From Paralithodes platypus (lineage: Eukaryota > Arthropoda > Malacostraca > Decapoda > Lithodidae): DNA of 64,000 nt. The stretch is from contig CM064538.1 in the NCBI GenBank assembly GCA_032716605.1, positions 23,482,937 through 23,546,936 on the forward strand, given 5' to 3'. A program made the position numbers and the translations under genes. Under the pieces are notes generated by a model. It searched no databases. It was not told where the DNA came from and was given only the letters and a program-made list of their open reading frames with translations. Below are positions 1 through 11,817 of the stretch, in pieces; positions within the stretch are counted from its first letter, which is position 1, and each line of letters starts with the position of its first letter.

Positions 1-15
1 CCGTTTCCTCTCTTC

Positions 16-61
<46 letters not shown>

Positions 62-96
62 TCTCTCTCATACTTCCCCGTTTCCTCTCTTCATAG

Positions 97-163
<67 letters not shown>

Positions 164-233
164 CATTCTCTCTCATACTTCCCCGTTTCCTCTCTTCCTA
201 GTCTCTCTCTCTCTCTCTCTCTACGTTTCTATC
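1..233. repeat. Compound (CT)n/(AC)n microsatellite with about 105-bp repetition
   Basis: CTTCCCCGTTTCCTCTCTTC followed by AGTCTCTCTCT, (CT)n and (AC)n occurs three times. The compound tract itself was tandemly copied. Confidence 0.92.
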
Positions 234-436
234 ATTTGGGAAGAGTCCACCAGGAAATAGGTGTGGATATTTACAGCCAGTTTGCTCTAGGTCCTTTTGA
301 GTTACAGAGAGGTCAGGGATCAAGATGATTGTCAAGTTCGATGACGCTACCTATAATATGTGTACAGTATATCCCATCTTTGTTTTGTACTTCGATCATT
401 TGTTTTTCTCTTTCTACATTTTTTTTTTTTGTATGT

Positions 437-1045
437 GTGAATTGACCACTTGCGAGTTTCAGGCTATAAGTAAGTTATGGCCGTAAACATCGATATTAAA
501 AGAGAAAAACAATAATAATGTGGGTTTCTTTGGGAAGGATGTAGTTTCCGGGTGTACGGTTGTCATGTTGCTCGCACTTACGTTCCCGTCTATTTCGACG
601 CTATTTTTTCTGCTATTTGCCCCCTGTCATTACTGCATGAATACTAAGTTAGGTTAGGTTAGGTTGTTTGGTTAGGCTAATGTATTTTTATATCCAAAGG
701 CATCCGCATAGTGTGAACAAGGTGGGTGGTACACCCGGTAACTACATTCTTGCCATAATTCTGCTAAATAGTGATGGCTACAGCTTATTTATAGACCAAA
801 ACTCGCAAGTCATCAATTGCCCACTTGCGAGTTTCAGGCTATAAGGAAGTTCGCCCTGTAAACATCGATATTAAAACCCACAGAGAGTAATTATGATGGT
901 TTCTGATGAATAAATAGTATGTTGAATTGGTGTTTAAGTATTTATAACATTGCTAACACCGTATTATAGCTGATTATTCTGCTAAGTATCGACGTTTACA
1001 GCTCCAACTTCCTTATAGAATGAAACTCGCAAGTGATCAATTGGC
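437..1045. repeat. Two adjacent foldback elements (CACTTGCGAGTTTCA arms)
   Basis: CACTTGCGAGTTTCAGGCTA TAAG is at 449 and 830; its inverse (ACTCGCAAGT) is at 801 and 1,025. The pairs 437-817 and 815-1,045 form two inverted-repeat elements sharing a middle arm. Arms include TGTAAACATCGATATTAAAA. A TTAGG run (about 649-690) lies inside the first. Confidence 0.7.
649..690. repeat. Interstitial TTAGG telomere-like motif
   Basis: AAGTTAGGTTAGGTTAGGTT then GTTTGGTTAGG. TTAGG is the ancestral arthropod telomere repeat. This short tract is interstitial. Confidence 0.7.
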
Positions 1046-1157
1046 TTCCTGTCTTTCATCCCACTTGTATATACCGGGCTGGCTTAGTAACGAATTGTCA
1101 TATTCGTGTAGTTCGGCAATTTTAGGCACTTTTTTCAGATTTTTATCATAATTATTT

Positions 1158-1159
<2 letters not shown>

Positions 1160-1231
<72 letters not shown>

Positions 1232-1430
1232 ATACTTTCTCTGTTGTTTTTAAGTTCGTCTTGTACTTAGCTTTGGAACACTCAAAAATGAAAATAAAAA
1301 GTTATTTTTGTATATATATTTCAAGATAGTGTTATATATCCTTAATAGTAATAGCTTAGCACTAAATGTAATGATGATGATGGTAATAATAATAATAATA
1401 ATAACAATAATAATAATAATAATAATAATA
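1160..1430. repeat. (CT)n and (AAT)n microsatellites
   Basis: An uninterrupted CT run is at about 1,163-1,229, and an AAT-type run at about 1,384-1,430. A run of 16 G follows at 1,668-1,683. Otherwise 1,430-2,000 shows nothing. Confidence 0.95.
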
Positions 1431-2000
1431 CTTATTACCGAAAGTACCACTAATTGTTTCTCAATATTTGCAGGCTAGTATAGAATAAGGATGTTGCAAA
1501 GATCATATTAAAATGTGTTTCAATCTCCAGAGATACATTTCATGTGCACTACATGAAGAACTGTAAAAACAAAGAAACCCTCCCTATAATTCTCCCTATT
1601 GACGGCAGTGAAACTCTTATTAAGCCCCTTACTGTTAAAATAGATGCTGATTTCAATAAGTCATTGTGGGGGGGGGGGGGGGGAAAGCCCCTCCTTAACC
1701 CATCTTGTATCCAAAGGCAAAACAAATTGTATATTTTACTCTGAAAATGACATATATCTGAGTGTTTTAAGATCATTGGATAATGGGAGAAATAAAATTT
1801 TCCGTGGATTATAACTCACTTCAACTACTGTATATTGATGAAAACTACCTAAAAACCCATGGGAAAATTAGTGGTAGTTTCGGTAATATTTTCCTATATT
1901 TAATATGTGTGAAATTTTAGGATTCATTTTAATTAGTTAGGCAATTATTTGTTATATTTTAAGGAATATCACTTACCGGTACCCCATAATTATGACAGTT

Positions 2001-2218
2001 AACCCTTTCAAGCTCCAATACGCGTTTCTGTTTTGTTTTCTGGCTACTATTAGACGATTTTATTCAGTTTAGTAACAGTAAATGGAAGTCAAAGGGTTGA
2101 TTGAGATAGTATTTAACCTTTTAATACCCACAGATCCTTCCTAAGCTGCATAAAATCGTCTAATGATAGCCAAAATAAACTGCTAAAACGCGTCAGAGCT
2201 TCAAGGGGTTATTAAAGG
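2001..2218. repeat. Foldback element (MITE-like), TTAGACGATTTT family
   Basis: Left arm: AACCCTTTCAAGCTCCAATA CGCGTTT ... GGCTACTATTAGACGATTTT. Right arm: ACAGATCCTTCCTAAGCTGC, AAAATCGTCTAATGATAGCC and AAACGCGTCAGAGCTTCAAG GGGTTA. The arms are inverse copies around an 80-bp centre. Confidence 0.8.
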
Positions 2219-2461
2219 TTTTCGATATTTGTGCTACTATAAAAAAATAATAGATGTCGCTATAAATACTTCATGATTATTATATTGGAAGGTTCAATGA
2301 AAGACGAATCACATACATAATATTTTGTTTCTACTTTTAATTTCACAGGATAGTTCCATACATATGCGTTAATATCAGTGACAAGGCCAGCAATTATGAA
2401 CCCAAGGTAAAGGTTCAATAGGGTTCATTTTCCCCCGTAGCGAAAATGAACCTTAAAAGGG

Positions 2462-2790
2462 GGTTCACCTGCTTTTGTTTATCTCCTTTTCTCTCGCTCT
2501 CGCTGGCTTGTATCAATTCGGTCCCATTCAGCCTACTGTTTTAAGACGCTTATCCCCATCCAGGAGAAATCCAGCTTCGCCGGAGACATTTTTCTATCGA
2601 AGAATGCTGTCAAAAACATTATAGAAAATATGCTGGCTCGTTACTGCTCGCCAGGAAAAAATCGACACCTGGATGGGGATAAACGTCTTAAAACAGTAGG
2701 CTGAATGGGGCCGAATGGATACAACCCAAAGAGAGAGAGAGAGAGAGAAAGAACAAAACAACGAGGTGAGCCCCCTTAATGAACCGTAAG
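2462..2790. repeat. Foldback element, GCCAGGAAA/CAGCCTACTG family, copy 1
   Basis: CCATTCAGCCTACTGTTTTA AGACGCTTATCCCCATCCAG is matched inversely by CTGGATGGGGATAAACGTCT TAAAACAGTAGGCTGAATGG. The centre contains GCTGGCTCGTTACTGCTCGC CAGG. Confidence 0.8.
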
Positions 2791-2925
2791 AGCCAAACTA
2801 GCCACGTACTTTTAATAACCTTTTTTTATAAGTTTTTAAAGATTATTTGAAAGTAGGTGTTCAGCGGAGTTAGTTGATGATTAATCTCTCTAAGATACCT
2901 ACATATAAGTCTTGGTATATTTAAA

Positions 2926-3330
2926 TTAGTTTACGCTTTTCTTAAGAGGAGTCGCCGTTTTTTGTTTTATCTTTCTCTCCTTTTCTCTCTTTTCCTGGCT
3001 TGTACCCATTCGGCCCCATTCAGCCAACTGTTTTAAGACGTTTATCCCCATCCAGGTGTCGATTTCTTCCTGGCAAGCTATAGCGAGCCAGCATTGTATG
3101 GAGAAATCCAGCTTCGCCGGAGACATTTTTCTATCGAAAAATATACAAATTTAGCTTGCTGTCAATACAAAAATATATATATGCTGGCTCGCTACCGCTC
3201 GCCAGGAAAATATTGACACCTGGATGAGGGTAAACATCTTAAAACAGTAGGCTGAATGGGGCCGAATAGATACAAGCCAAAGAGAGAGGGAGAGAAAGGG
3301 AAAAAAAGCGAGGTGGGCTCCCTTAAATTT
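2926..3330. repeat. Foldback element, GCCAGGAAA/CAGCCTACTG family, copy 2
   Basis: It repeats the copy at 2,462-2,790 with a longer centre (about 3,060-3,200). Flanking GGTTCAC/GAGAGAGAG parts are also shared, so the pair may be a local duplication. Confidence 0.8.
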
Positions 3331-3410
3331 GTTTTGTGTTTGACTAGAGGGAACAGGGCGTAGAGGCAGGAAAAGCATTATAAGCAGGCAGCTACATAAG
3401 GCGCTGTGTT

Positions 3411-3632
3411 GATTAACCCCTTGACGCTCCATGACGCAGTTTGCGTTCGTTCGGACTATCCTTAGACGATCTTATGCAGCTCGGGAAGGATCTGTGGGAG
3501 TTGAAAGGGTGAAGACTTATTGTAATCAACCCTCGGACTTCCATATACCCTTCCTAATCTGAATAAAATTGTCTACTAATAGCCAGGACCGGAAAAGAAG
3601 TGCGTCATCGATCGTCAGAGGGTTAATTTTCT
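3411..3632. repeat. Foldback element, TTAGACGATTTT family, diverged copy
   Basis: TTAACCCCTTGACGCTCCAT GACGC ... CCTTAGACGATCTTATGCAG, then the inverse parts AAAATTGTCTACTAATAGCC and GTGCGTCATCGATCGTCAGA GGGTTAA. Confidence 0.7.
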
Positions 3633-5105
3633 TCGTTGGCGAGACTGTGGGTGGCTAGCGACTCCAGGCATCTTAGTATGACCTCAACAGTTGCCACACA
3701 CCACTAGAGAGTACATAGTCAGTTTTAATTTCAGATAACGGCAGTTTTACGAGCCCAATTTGTTCACATTCGACACAATTGAAAAACTCAGAAGGTGGGG
3801 TTGGTACTTGGGTTATTAAAAAGTTTGCTTCATTTATTCCTGAATGTAATATATTTTCAGAATTCTTTGCCATTTTTAGGTGCTAATGATTATGTTGCAA
3901 TACAGTTCTTCAAATTATGGTGAATAATAAAATTCACTAGTGTTCCCACAATTTAGAAAAAATGCCAATAATGTTAAGGTTTTCAATTTTCCGATATGAT
4001 AACAGCGCAGTAGATCCAGAAGCCTAAACACCAATTAATTTACTTCTGAAACCAACTCCATGGGGATAAATTTCAGCAAACCGTATAACACCCTGTAAAG
4101 TAATCCTCCTGTTTCTCAATTAAGATAATCTGATACCCCTTTTATTGATTGAGGGAGCGTGGTTTCTGCGTCGGTCATGATGTCGCAGCGAGACCGCCGC
4201 CGATACAACTACAGTCCACCAAACATACACACACACAGCCCGGACGATACAACTGATCGGTGACACAAGAAACTCCGAGCTAGAAGAAAGGAGATTTTTG
4301 GGCGAATGTTTGGTTTTAATTTTGCAGTTATTAATAGATTTAGCTCAGGGCAGTGTTACTTCTCCCGGGCAAGAAGCGATAGGATGGCCAACCCTACTGA
4401 GTAATTAAATGTAAACATGGCCCTGTTTATCCTTTCTCCCACGCGCGTGAAGCTTTCTCCGCCACCACATATTATCGTCAGAATTATATAGATATTTATG
4501 TTTATATTTAGTTATTTTTTATTTTCTCAGTTTTTTATTTTAAACACACGACAAAGTGCACAGGCTGGATATAATATAATGATGCCTGAAAATGAAGGAG
4601 GGGTGGCAAAGAACCATCATCTGAAGACCCTGTAACGTGGTGGGAGATATCGGTAAGGTTGGCTGCCCTGGGGGGATGTAAACAAAGCAGTAACTTGCTA
4701 ACATGGCGACGCAATCAAAGAATAAATAGCGTGATTGGGAATAAAAGACGTATATGGTCGGAATGCTGCCGTTCTAGGATCTTCAGAAGGTTCCTTACGA
4801 AGATGGTAGAAGGGAGAAGGAAAAAGGGAGATATCTCAAAACCAAAGATTTCAAACCGTTCAGAAACAGTATGGCCGCAACTAGAGAAGCCACTCAACTG
4901 CACAATGTTATATCTTGAAGTCACCGCTCTGCATCCTCCTGCTTAAAGTCTTACAATTAATTCATTCGACCTAAATCCGTGCCACCAAAATTCCACCATT
5001 AATATAACAGCCTAAATGTATATGATTATCGTATCACATTTTAATCTGTTTATAAAGATTAAATTTGAGAGCAGGCGACGCACAAGGCCGCCTATTTAAC
5101 GCCTA
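3633..5105. other. Gene-free stretch, nothing recognised
   Basis: Only short incidental reading frames are seen, without homology or splice context. A GC-richer patch at about 4,160-4,260 and 4,430-4,470 has no interpretable signal. Confidence 0.6.
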
Positions 5106-5130
5106 ATGTTACATAATATATTTATATATA

Positions 5131-5132
<2 letters not shown>

Positions 5133-5187
<55 letters not shown>
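5133..5187. repeat. (TA)n microsatellite
   Basis: An alternating TA run, with a further short TA run at 8,455-8,474. Confidence 0.97.
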
Positions 5188-5189
<2 letters not shown>

Positions 5190-6810
5190 ACCTTATATAG
5201 AGCCCAATATCTTGAGTCCCATAATGTCTACATATATAAAGTCCCAGCTATCACGTTCAGTCAGACAGACAGACAACAGACAGCACTCTTCTCACCTCAG
5301 CGGGATGCTTCAACAAAACCAAAAATTCTTGAGTTTCTCTTCAAACCAGATTCTGACAAAATTGTCGAATAGAATATGGCTGATCTTTTCTTCTGAAGGA
5401 ATTTTAATTGCTTTGTAATGCGTCAATTTAGCTTTTTTACTCTCCCTAGGAAATGTAAATAAACCTTGCGAAATAATGCTTTTAGCTAAGAGTCCCTAAG
5501 CTGTCCCTCGTGTCTTTCTAAGCTGAAGTGCAAGTTTTAAGCTGTGTTAAGTATCTCTCGCTCGCCGATAGTTTAAGCACCCAGATAAGCCTTCGGATCA
5601 CATTAAATGCAACAGCTTACAGCATACAATCTTCTCCTTGGAATCGTTGGGGTCACCTATTACATAAAAATCAATCCCATTCTCTCCATCTAATATATAG
5701 ATCACAAGCTCTAAGGAGTCCTTTTGGAAACTTTTGTGTTTTTGATGTAAGTTTCACAGGTATCTCCAGGAGCAAATCTTGAATGCATTGTATTCTTGCT
5801 TAATAATTAGTGAGTATCGGTGCGTTAAGCGTCTAGATTCCAGCTAAAATGTCAATATTCCTTAAAATCTTTGGTAAGTCTCTTTGTCTCGTTTTCTATT
5901 TGGGAGAGCCTGCCAGGGGAAGAGGGGGGTGACTCTAGTAAAAACTGCTAAGTTCACCATTTCTTCTCTAAAGTTCCTAAAAATGCCTGACACACTCCTC
6001 GCGAATAGGCTTAAGCTGGCAGTAGGCAGAGACATTATCGGGGTTAAAGTATTGATAGTAATGAATTGCTGGAAATGGCCCTTGCATCCCCTTGGCATTC
6101 TCTCCCTTGATATATTCCTAAGCAATATATTAACTATTCCGCTAGGCATGTGAATCACTTGTATAATATCATGAACTATAGCTCCAATAGTTTTCTTACT
6201 ATTGACTATCTCTGATATATCTAGCTTAATCTCTGTAATCAATACAATATGTACTGTTTAGTAACCACTATACACACTACTAGGGACTAGGCCTATACGT
6301 TTCTTTTCGACTAAATATAATAGTCGCTCTTCCTCTCTCAATCGATCACAAATTCGCGCAAAGCCAGTTACAAGCGAGAAACCACCCCCATGGTTCCCCG
6401 TCCCTCAAAGCCAAGTCGTATGTGAAGGCGCGTAGAGTTTACCTCGCTAAGTTCCATATAGTTTATTACAAGTGGACATACCCTTCATCTTCAACATACA
6501 ATGATGTGTATTTTTAAGTTAATTGACATTCTTTCATTAAGTAGGGTTTCATATATAATCTAGTTTACACGGGAACATTGCCCTTCATCATCAAAATAGA
6601 ACGTCGTGTATGTGATTAAGTTACTTTGCATTTGCTCTTGCTTATCCGGTACGCCTTAAAGTGGAATGTCGTACTAAATAGAAATTATAACCTAAAGGAA
6701 CATAATTTGTAGGTGACGCCAACGATGCCGCAAGAGGGAAGTGAGATTCATCTGAAGACACTCAATCCGTCACTCTTACGCTAAGGGTTCGATAAATGAG
6801 GCTAAGGAAC
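5188..6810. other. Gene-free stretch, nothing recognised
   Basis: A weak duplication is visible at 6,475-6,625 (CCTTCATCTTCAACATA / CCCTTCATCATCAAAATA). No coding or repeat family is supported. Confidence 0.55.
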
Positions 6811-6811
6811 A

Positions 6812-7060
6812 TGAATCGAAAAGTAAAAGAGGGAAAAAGTGGGTCGATAAACGTATAGAGAGGAAGGGAAAAGAGGCGTTAAAAGTAGGAGATTTTAAAG
6901 AAAGGGCGATAAATACGGAGCAGGAACAGGAGTCGAAAAGTAAAAGAGGGGAATAAAGGGGGTCGTTATATATAGAGGAGCTTGGAAAAGAGGCATTAAA
7001 CGAAGGAGACGAAGAGGAGTCGATGAATAAGGAAAGCATAGAAGTAAAAAGGGGAAAGAA
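6812..7060. repeat. Imperfect 118-bp tandem repeat (about 2 copies)
   Basis: TCGAAAAGTAAAAGAGGG occurs at about 6,815 and 6,933, followed in each by GGGTCG, a TATAGAG part and GAAAAGAGGC[GA]TTAAA. A third partial copy begins near 7,017. Confidence 0.7.
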
Positions 7061-7363
7061 GGAGTTGTTAAATAATGGAAAATGGGTTAGAATAAGAAAT
7101 AATTACACGGTGAACTAAACCAAATCGAACAATGGGGATTTAAGCTGGGTTATATTTTTTGGAAAGCTCGGACTATCACGGTGATCACAGTGTAGTATTG
7201 ATTTAAAATTATCTTCCTAATGTTTTACATGTTCTTTAGTAGTGTCACGGCGGATGAACATGAGACCTTTTTCCCGCAACTATTTGATCCACATTTTGTT
7301 TTAGCAGCACTTTGAGGCTATTTCTGCATTTATATATCAGCAACTAGATTGAAGGTAGATTGT

Positions 7364-7835
7364 TACATGTGGCATTATTCTGCTAAAAGGTATCCTAGAA
7401 GTTTGTATATTATTTAGGCGACACAAGACTTCTAAAAAGGACGTTCTAGAAGCTCCCAAATCGAAGGTACATTAATATTGTTGACATTTTTCTTCTCAAA
7501 GTATATTCTAGAAGTTGGTAAATTATTTTGGTGACATATATCTTCCAAAATGACTTTCTAGAAACTGCCATATCAATGTTAGTTTGATATAGAAAACACA
7601 ATTCTTCTAAAGGGACATTCTAAACGCTGCCAAAGTCAAAGTTAGATGGTTATAGATGACATAATACTTCTAAAAGGATATTCTAGATGCTGTCAAAACA
7701 AAAGTATATTGTTATAAGTGATATGATTCTTCTAAAAGGATATTCTAGAAGTTGGTAGATTGATTTAATGATATCAATCTTCTAAAAGGACATTCTAGAT
7801 GCTACCGGATCGAAATTGCGAATAATAGTTGCTAG
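7364..7835. repeat. Tandem repeat of about 55-65 bp, 7 diverged units
   Basis: Units contain CTTCTAAAAGGA[CT]ATTCTAGA followed by GCTGCCAAA or GTTGGTAGATT, and end in GTGACAT or GATGACATAA. Confidence 0.75.
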
Positions 7836-8148
7836 AAAAAGTCCAAAATTGCGGATATTAGTTGCTGGAAAAAGAGCTCACGTATCACCCTTTTTTCTCT
7901 GTGGCCTCTCTCGCTCTTACTCATTTACACACTCGCACCCATAAGCTCTGACTCTCTTTCTCTATCGGAAGAAATTAATCAGTTATATCTTCACTTCAAG
8001 CTTATTCATCCGATAAAAATAGGCCAACTGGGTTTCTTTGATAAACTACTATTTTAAAATACCTATAACAATGAGAATAAAATAACAATATCTTCCTTTT
8101 CTGCGGTCAATAAATACTCGCCTTATTCTCTACGTAGCTTTAACACCC
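7836..8148. other. Gene-free stretch, nothing recognised
   Basis: No coding potential or repeat family noted. Confidence 0.5.
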
Positions 8149-8350
8149 TTGAGGTTTATGACGCGTTTGACGGTTTACTCGGGCTGTTAGTTGACGATTT
8201 TAGTCAGATTAAGGAGGGTATATGGAAGTCAGAGGGTTGATTGAGATAATCTTTACCCTTTTCCTTCCCACAGATCCTTCCGAAGATGTGTAAAATCGTC
8301 TAATGATAGCCCAAATCAACTGTCAACACGCGTCATGAACCTCAAAGGGT
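8149..8350. repeat. Foldback element, TTAGACGATTTT family, best-preserved copy
   Basis: About 83-bp arms: ACCCTTGAGGTTTATGACGC GTTTGAC ... GACGATTTTA against AAAATCGTCTAATGATAGCC ... ACACGCGTCATGAACCTCAA AGGGT. The centre carries GTCAGAGGGTTGATTGAGAT, which the 2,001 copy also has. Confidence 0.82.
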
Positions 8351-9340
8351 AAATAACACCTTTTATATTATATATTTTACAAAATGAGCAATTTGTTTTC
8401 AATGGAACATAGGCGTGCTTTTCTTCTAACGCTAATATAACTTCCATGAATAATTTATATATATATATATATAGTTATGCCAAGGCAAAATATTATTAGC
8501 AAGAATTATTTTCATTATCAAAAGTTTCTATTGCTTTGCTCTATTCGGTCGTAGGAGTGTTTGTTTCTTTACTTGTTTCTTAGAAGGATCATGGACAATA
8601 TCATCTTCTATCTTTGGTTTCATTAAATCTATTATTAAGGTATGTTTCAACAAACCTAGTCAACTTCGTGTGTTTTACAGTAAGTCATCGTCAGGTCAGT
8701 ATCAACATTTTTTTTATATTTTTTGTCAAAGTTTGGGTAGTTTTTAGAAAAGTACACAATCGAGTAAGTAATAATTATGGGTTAGTAAATATGGATGGAT
8801 GAGACTCAAGGCCAATAATGCATCCTCTTTCACCATACGAACTGAAGCCTTCGGTATCTCTTTCTTCGTATCACATCACCGGTCAGAAAAAAAAGACAAA
8901 AGCTCAATTCCGTAAACCATGATCTGATGTTTACCCTCTTTGGCGACAATGACCCCTGCCATTGTAGCGCCCAGAGATGGTTCGATGGTTCTTTATCCTC
9001 ACCAACGGGTTCGCGGAATCCTACGGCTTCCACTCTACCGTTTTTATCAGCCATTCAGAAATCCTCGTACTCGTAAATTGTCGACTGCCACACCTTCGTC
9101 CATCAACTCTATCATCTACTGCACCGCTTAGTCCAACTTTTCACAAATCGCCTCCTTTCGATATCATTCCTCGACCACCAATCATCCCAATCTTCTCGTT
9201 CAAAAAAGTCACTACTGAGAACATCTAACGAGAACACACAGCCACCAACCCCTCAGTAGCTACCTAGACCGCCCGCTACGGAGTGAAGGGGTTGGGGCCC
9301 TCTTTTTAAACATGGAAACTGGATGGCTAAACTCTCTTGA
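8351..9340. other. Gene-free stretch, nothing recognised
   Basis: Short open frames at 8,614-9,228 overlap in several phases and have no homology I recognise. They are treated as chance. Confidence 0.5.
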
Positions 9341-9349
9341 ATATCGACT

Positions 9350-9990
9350 AAACAGGAGACAGACAGACAGACAGATAGACAGGTGTACAGACGGCTTGAT
9401 CGGAGCTCTGGATTTACATATGGAAGGCAGCAGGGTAGGTTTTGGGGGGATCGGGTGGGATTTTTGGATCAGGTGGTTTGCTTTTTTGGATCGGGTGATT
9501 TTTTTTTAGGATCGGGTGAGTTTTTTGGATCAGGTGGGATTTTTGGATCATGTTTTTTGTGGATCAGGTGGTTTATTTTTTTGCATAAAATTATGTATTT
9601 TTTTGCTTGGGTTTTTTTTTTTTAGGATCAGGTGGTGTTTTTTTGGATGAGGTTGGTTTTTCTGGATCAGATGGGGTTTACCGGATCGGGTGGGTTATTA
9701 ACATCGAGTGGATTTTTAGGATCAGGTGTTTTTTTGGGGGGGATTATGTGCTTTTTTGGGACCAGGTGGGATTTTTTGGATCGGGTGCATTTGGGGATCC
9801 GGAGGGGTTTTGGGGGATCAGGTAGGGGTCTTTCCGAGATCGGGAGGGTTTTTGGGATCAGGTAGGGGTCTTTGGGTGATCAGGAGGGCTTATTCGGATC
9901 AGGTAGGGGTCTCTGGGGGATCAAGAGGGGTTTATTCGGATCAGGTGGGATAATCGGAACAGGTGGGTTAATCGGATTAGTTGGCGAGGC
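9350..9990. repeat. (ACAG)n then G-rich minisatellite (GGATCAGGTGGG-type)
   Basis: An ACAG run is at about 9,357-9,384. From 9,430 to 9,970 many units read GGATC[AG]GGTGGGATTTTT with variable poly-T or poly-G spacers. Unit length is about 17-30 bp. Confidence 0.85.
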
Positions 9991-10890
9991 GGGGATAGAC
10001 AAGGTTAGCGTTTTTATCCAATGGCCCAGGTATCTGAGCTTGGCTGTCTATGGTTGGGTTACTTGGAACTTAGACTCCCTTGGAAACTAGGAATGTGATT
10101 TTATCCTTTCAGTGTTTCAAACTAAGTAGCTTTCTCGATATTGATTGGAATATAGTACGGAGTTAATAGGACAGGTTGTAAAAAAGCATGTGATTTCCAG
10201 AGGTAGGCTAACTTATGAAGATCAGTGCATTTTTTTCCAAGAAATACATTAATGGAAATGATTTCCTAAAAAAAAAAAAAAGACATGTTTAGAGACATGG
10301 GCATCCACAGAGAATTCAACAGGAGATATATAAATAAATATATGTATAATGAAAGTAACTGGTGATTTATATGCACTAATTAATGTAATTAGGTTTAACA
10401 TGATACTTTTCATGAAGAAAATGTGACGTATGAATATGAATGAAATTCCTTTTCGTCAGAAATACTAATAGCAGTCAAAGATTAAGGAATATTAGAATTA
10501 TGATCTCCAATCCCTGTAGACGTCCATGCAGAAGTCATGGTTAGTATCACAATATTCATCAGTCTTCTTCAGAATACCACCGACATTATCGAAGTATAAA
10601 TCTGGTATCACACGATCAACATACGATGATCAAAATTTTTCTGGCAACATTTATGGGATATTTTGCGCTGGTATCGAAACTAGACTAATGATAGGTGAAT
10701 TTAGGTGATCCAAATATTCTAAATGTTGACCTCTAATGCTGCCCGACCTGTGTTGAGGATAAATGTTGAGGGAAAAAGCGCTCGTGTGATACCGGTTTTA
10801 CACCCTGAGACAGCAAACTTGGACAGTTGAGTTGAGTCCCCTCATAGTCTACTCCCATGGTTTTATCCTGGAAAGTGCTCTGAAGGGATT
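9991..10890. other. Gene-free stretch, nothing recognised
   Basis: A/T-rich; one short poly-A. No coding signal. Confidence 0.5.
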
Positions 10891-10892
10891 GT

Positions 10893-11150
10893 ACAGATCT
10901 CCCTCATTATCCGATGCCCCGATTTATGATATTATTATAGATATTTAGGTGTTTGTGTTTGGGTTTTGGCTGGTCCGAGAACGCATCCCCATTTACCCCA
11001 TCAATTTTTGGGTTCGCTATACAGGTCTAACCTCACTACCCGATACCCCAATTTGCGATATTATTATTATAGGTTTTTAGTGTTTGTGTTTTGGCTGGTC
11101 CGAGAACACATCCCCATTTACCCCATTCATTTTTGGGTACGCTATATGAT
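10893..11150. repeat. Tandem duplication (about 125-130 bp, 2 copies)
   Basis: GATATTATTAT ... TTTTGGCTGGTCCGAGAACG CATCCCCATTTACCCC ... TTTTTGGGT[TA]CGCTATA occurs at about 10,930-11,023 and 11,060-11,147. It lies between the candidate poly(A) site and the 3' flank. Confidence 0.8.
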
Positions 11151-11152
11151 TT

Positions 11153-11158
11153 TTTATT
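11153..11158 (-). promoter_or_regulatory. Possible polyadenylation signal AATAAA
   Basis: TTTATT on the plus strand gives AATAAA on the minus strand, about 490 nt after the stop codon and just past the 36-bp array. It is the first exact AATAAA I noticed downstream of the stop. No downstream GU-rich element was verified. Confidence 0.35.
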
Positions 11159-11284
11159 TAAGATCGGGTTTTCAGGAACGTAACCCAATCGTAAATCGAG
11201 GGAGACGTGTACTCAATTGTCAAGTTGATTGACGCAGGGTATGGTCAAGTGCTAGGCTAACATCACAAAGTTCCTCATTGACTT

Positions 11285-11663
11285 GTATGAAACTAGTCGG
11301 TTTGCGTGTTCTAAACTCGTCTTGAATTTGAGTCAGTTTGCATCATCGAAACTTGTCTGAAACTCGAGTCGATTTGCGTGTTCTAAACTCGTCTCAAACT
11401 AAAGTCAGTTTGCATCATCAAAATGTGCCTAAAACTCGAGTTGATTTGCGTGTTCTAAACTCATCTCAAAGCTCGAGAGTCAGTTTGCATCATCGAAACT
11501 AGTCTAAAACTCCAGTCGGTTTACGTGATCTAAACTCCTCTCCAACTCGAGTCAGTTTGCATATTCAAAACGTGTCTAAAACTCGAGTCAGTTTGAATGA
11601 TCTAAACTCCTTTCAAACTCGAGTCAGTTTGCATATTGAAAACGTGTCTAAAACTCGAGTCGA
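11285..11663. repeat. 36-bp tandem array in the 3' UTR, derived from the gene's last codons
   Basis: About ten imperfect 36-bp units alternate as two types, giving a 72-bp dimer. The shared core is AAACTCGAGTC followed by GATTTGCG or AGTTTGCA. The array runs directly into the last exon, where the same core (TAAAACTCGAGTCGATATGC) encodes A-Y-R-L-E-F-stop on the minus strand. The coding copy is the conserved MAP1 end, so it is the likely founder. Confidence 0.8.
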
Positions 11664-11817
11664 TATGCGTTGCAGCTGGTCTCGTGGTCCTGCAAGTTGA
11701 TGGTGCAGCGGGAGGCGGAGGGAGCCAGGTCTATCTTGTTGGCGATGAGGGCGTCCTCGTTGGCAGCCACCCAGTAGCCCAGGGCGTCAGTGTCGTAGGT
11801 GGGAATGATCGTTACTT
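11648..11817 (-). CDS. futsch: futsch/MAP1-like last coding exon (light-chain C terminus, stop)
   Basis: This exon encodes the final 56 residues: VTIIPTYDTDALGYWVAANE, DALIANKIDLAPSASRCTIN and LQDHETSCNAYRLEF, then stop TAG at 11,650-11,648. The acceptor is CTTTCCTCCCACAG (AG at 11,819-11,818). Two leading bases AA join the G at the end of the giant exon to make Glu, so the protein reads ...DKTM-E-VTIIPTYD. The VT[IL]IPT[YH]D block followed by a conserved tail ending in a hydrophobic residue is the hallmark C terminus of MAP1 light chains, which contact microtubules and actin in the family. The last codons and stop also form the edge of a 36-bp tandem array in the presumed 3' UTR. Confidence 0.9.

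Noticed and set aside
649..690. Chromosome end
   Set aside because: Only a few TTAGG copies, followed by ordinary sequence and a gene; interstitial motif.
4659..4946. 95-codon plus-strand frame (MAALGGCKQ...)
   Set aside because: No recognisable family, no splice or promoter context; an overlapping opposite-strand frame of similar length argues for chance.
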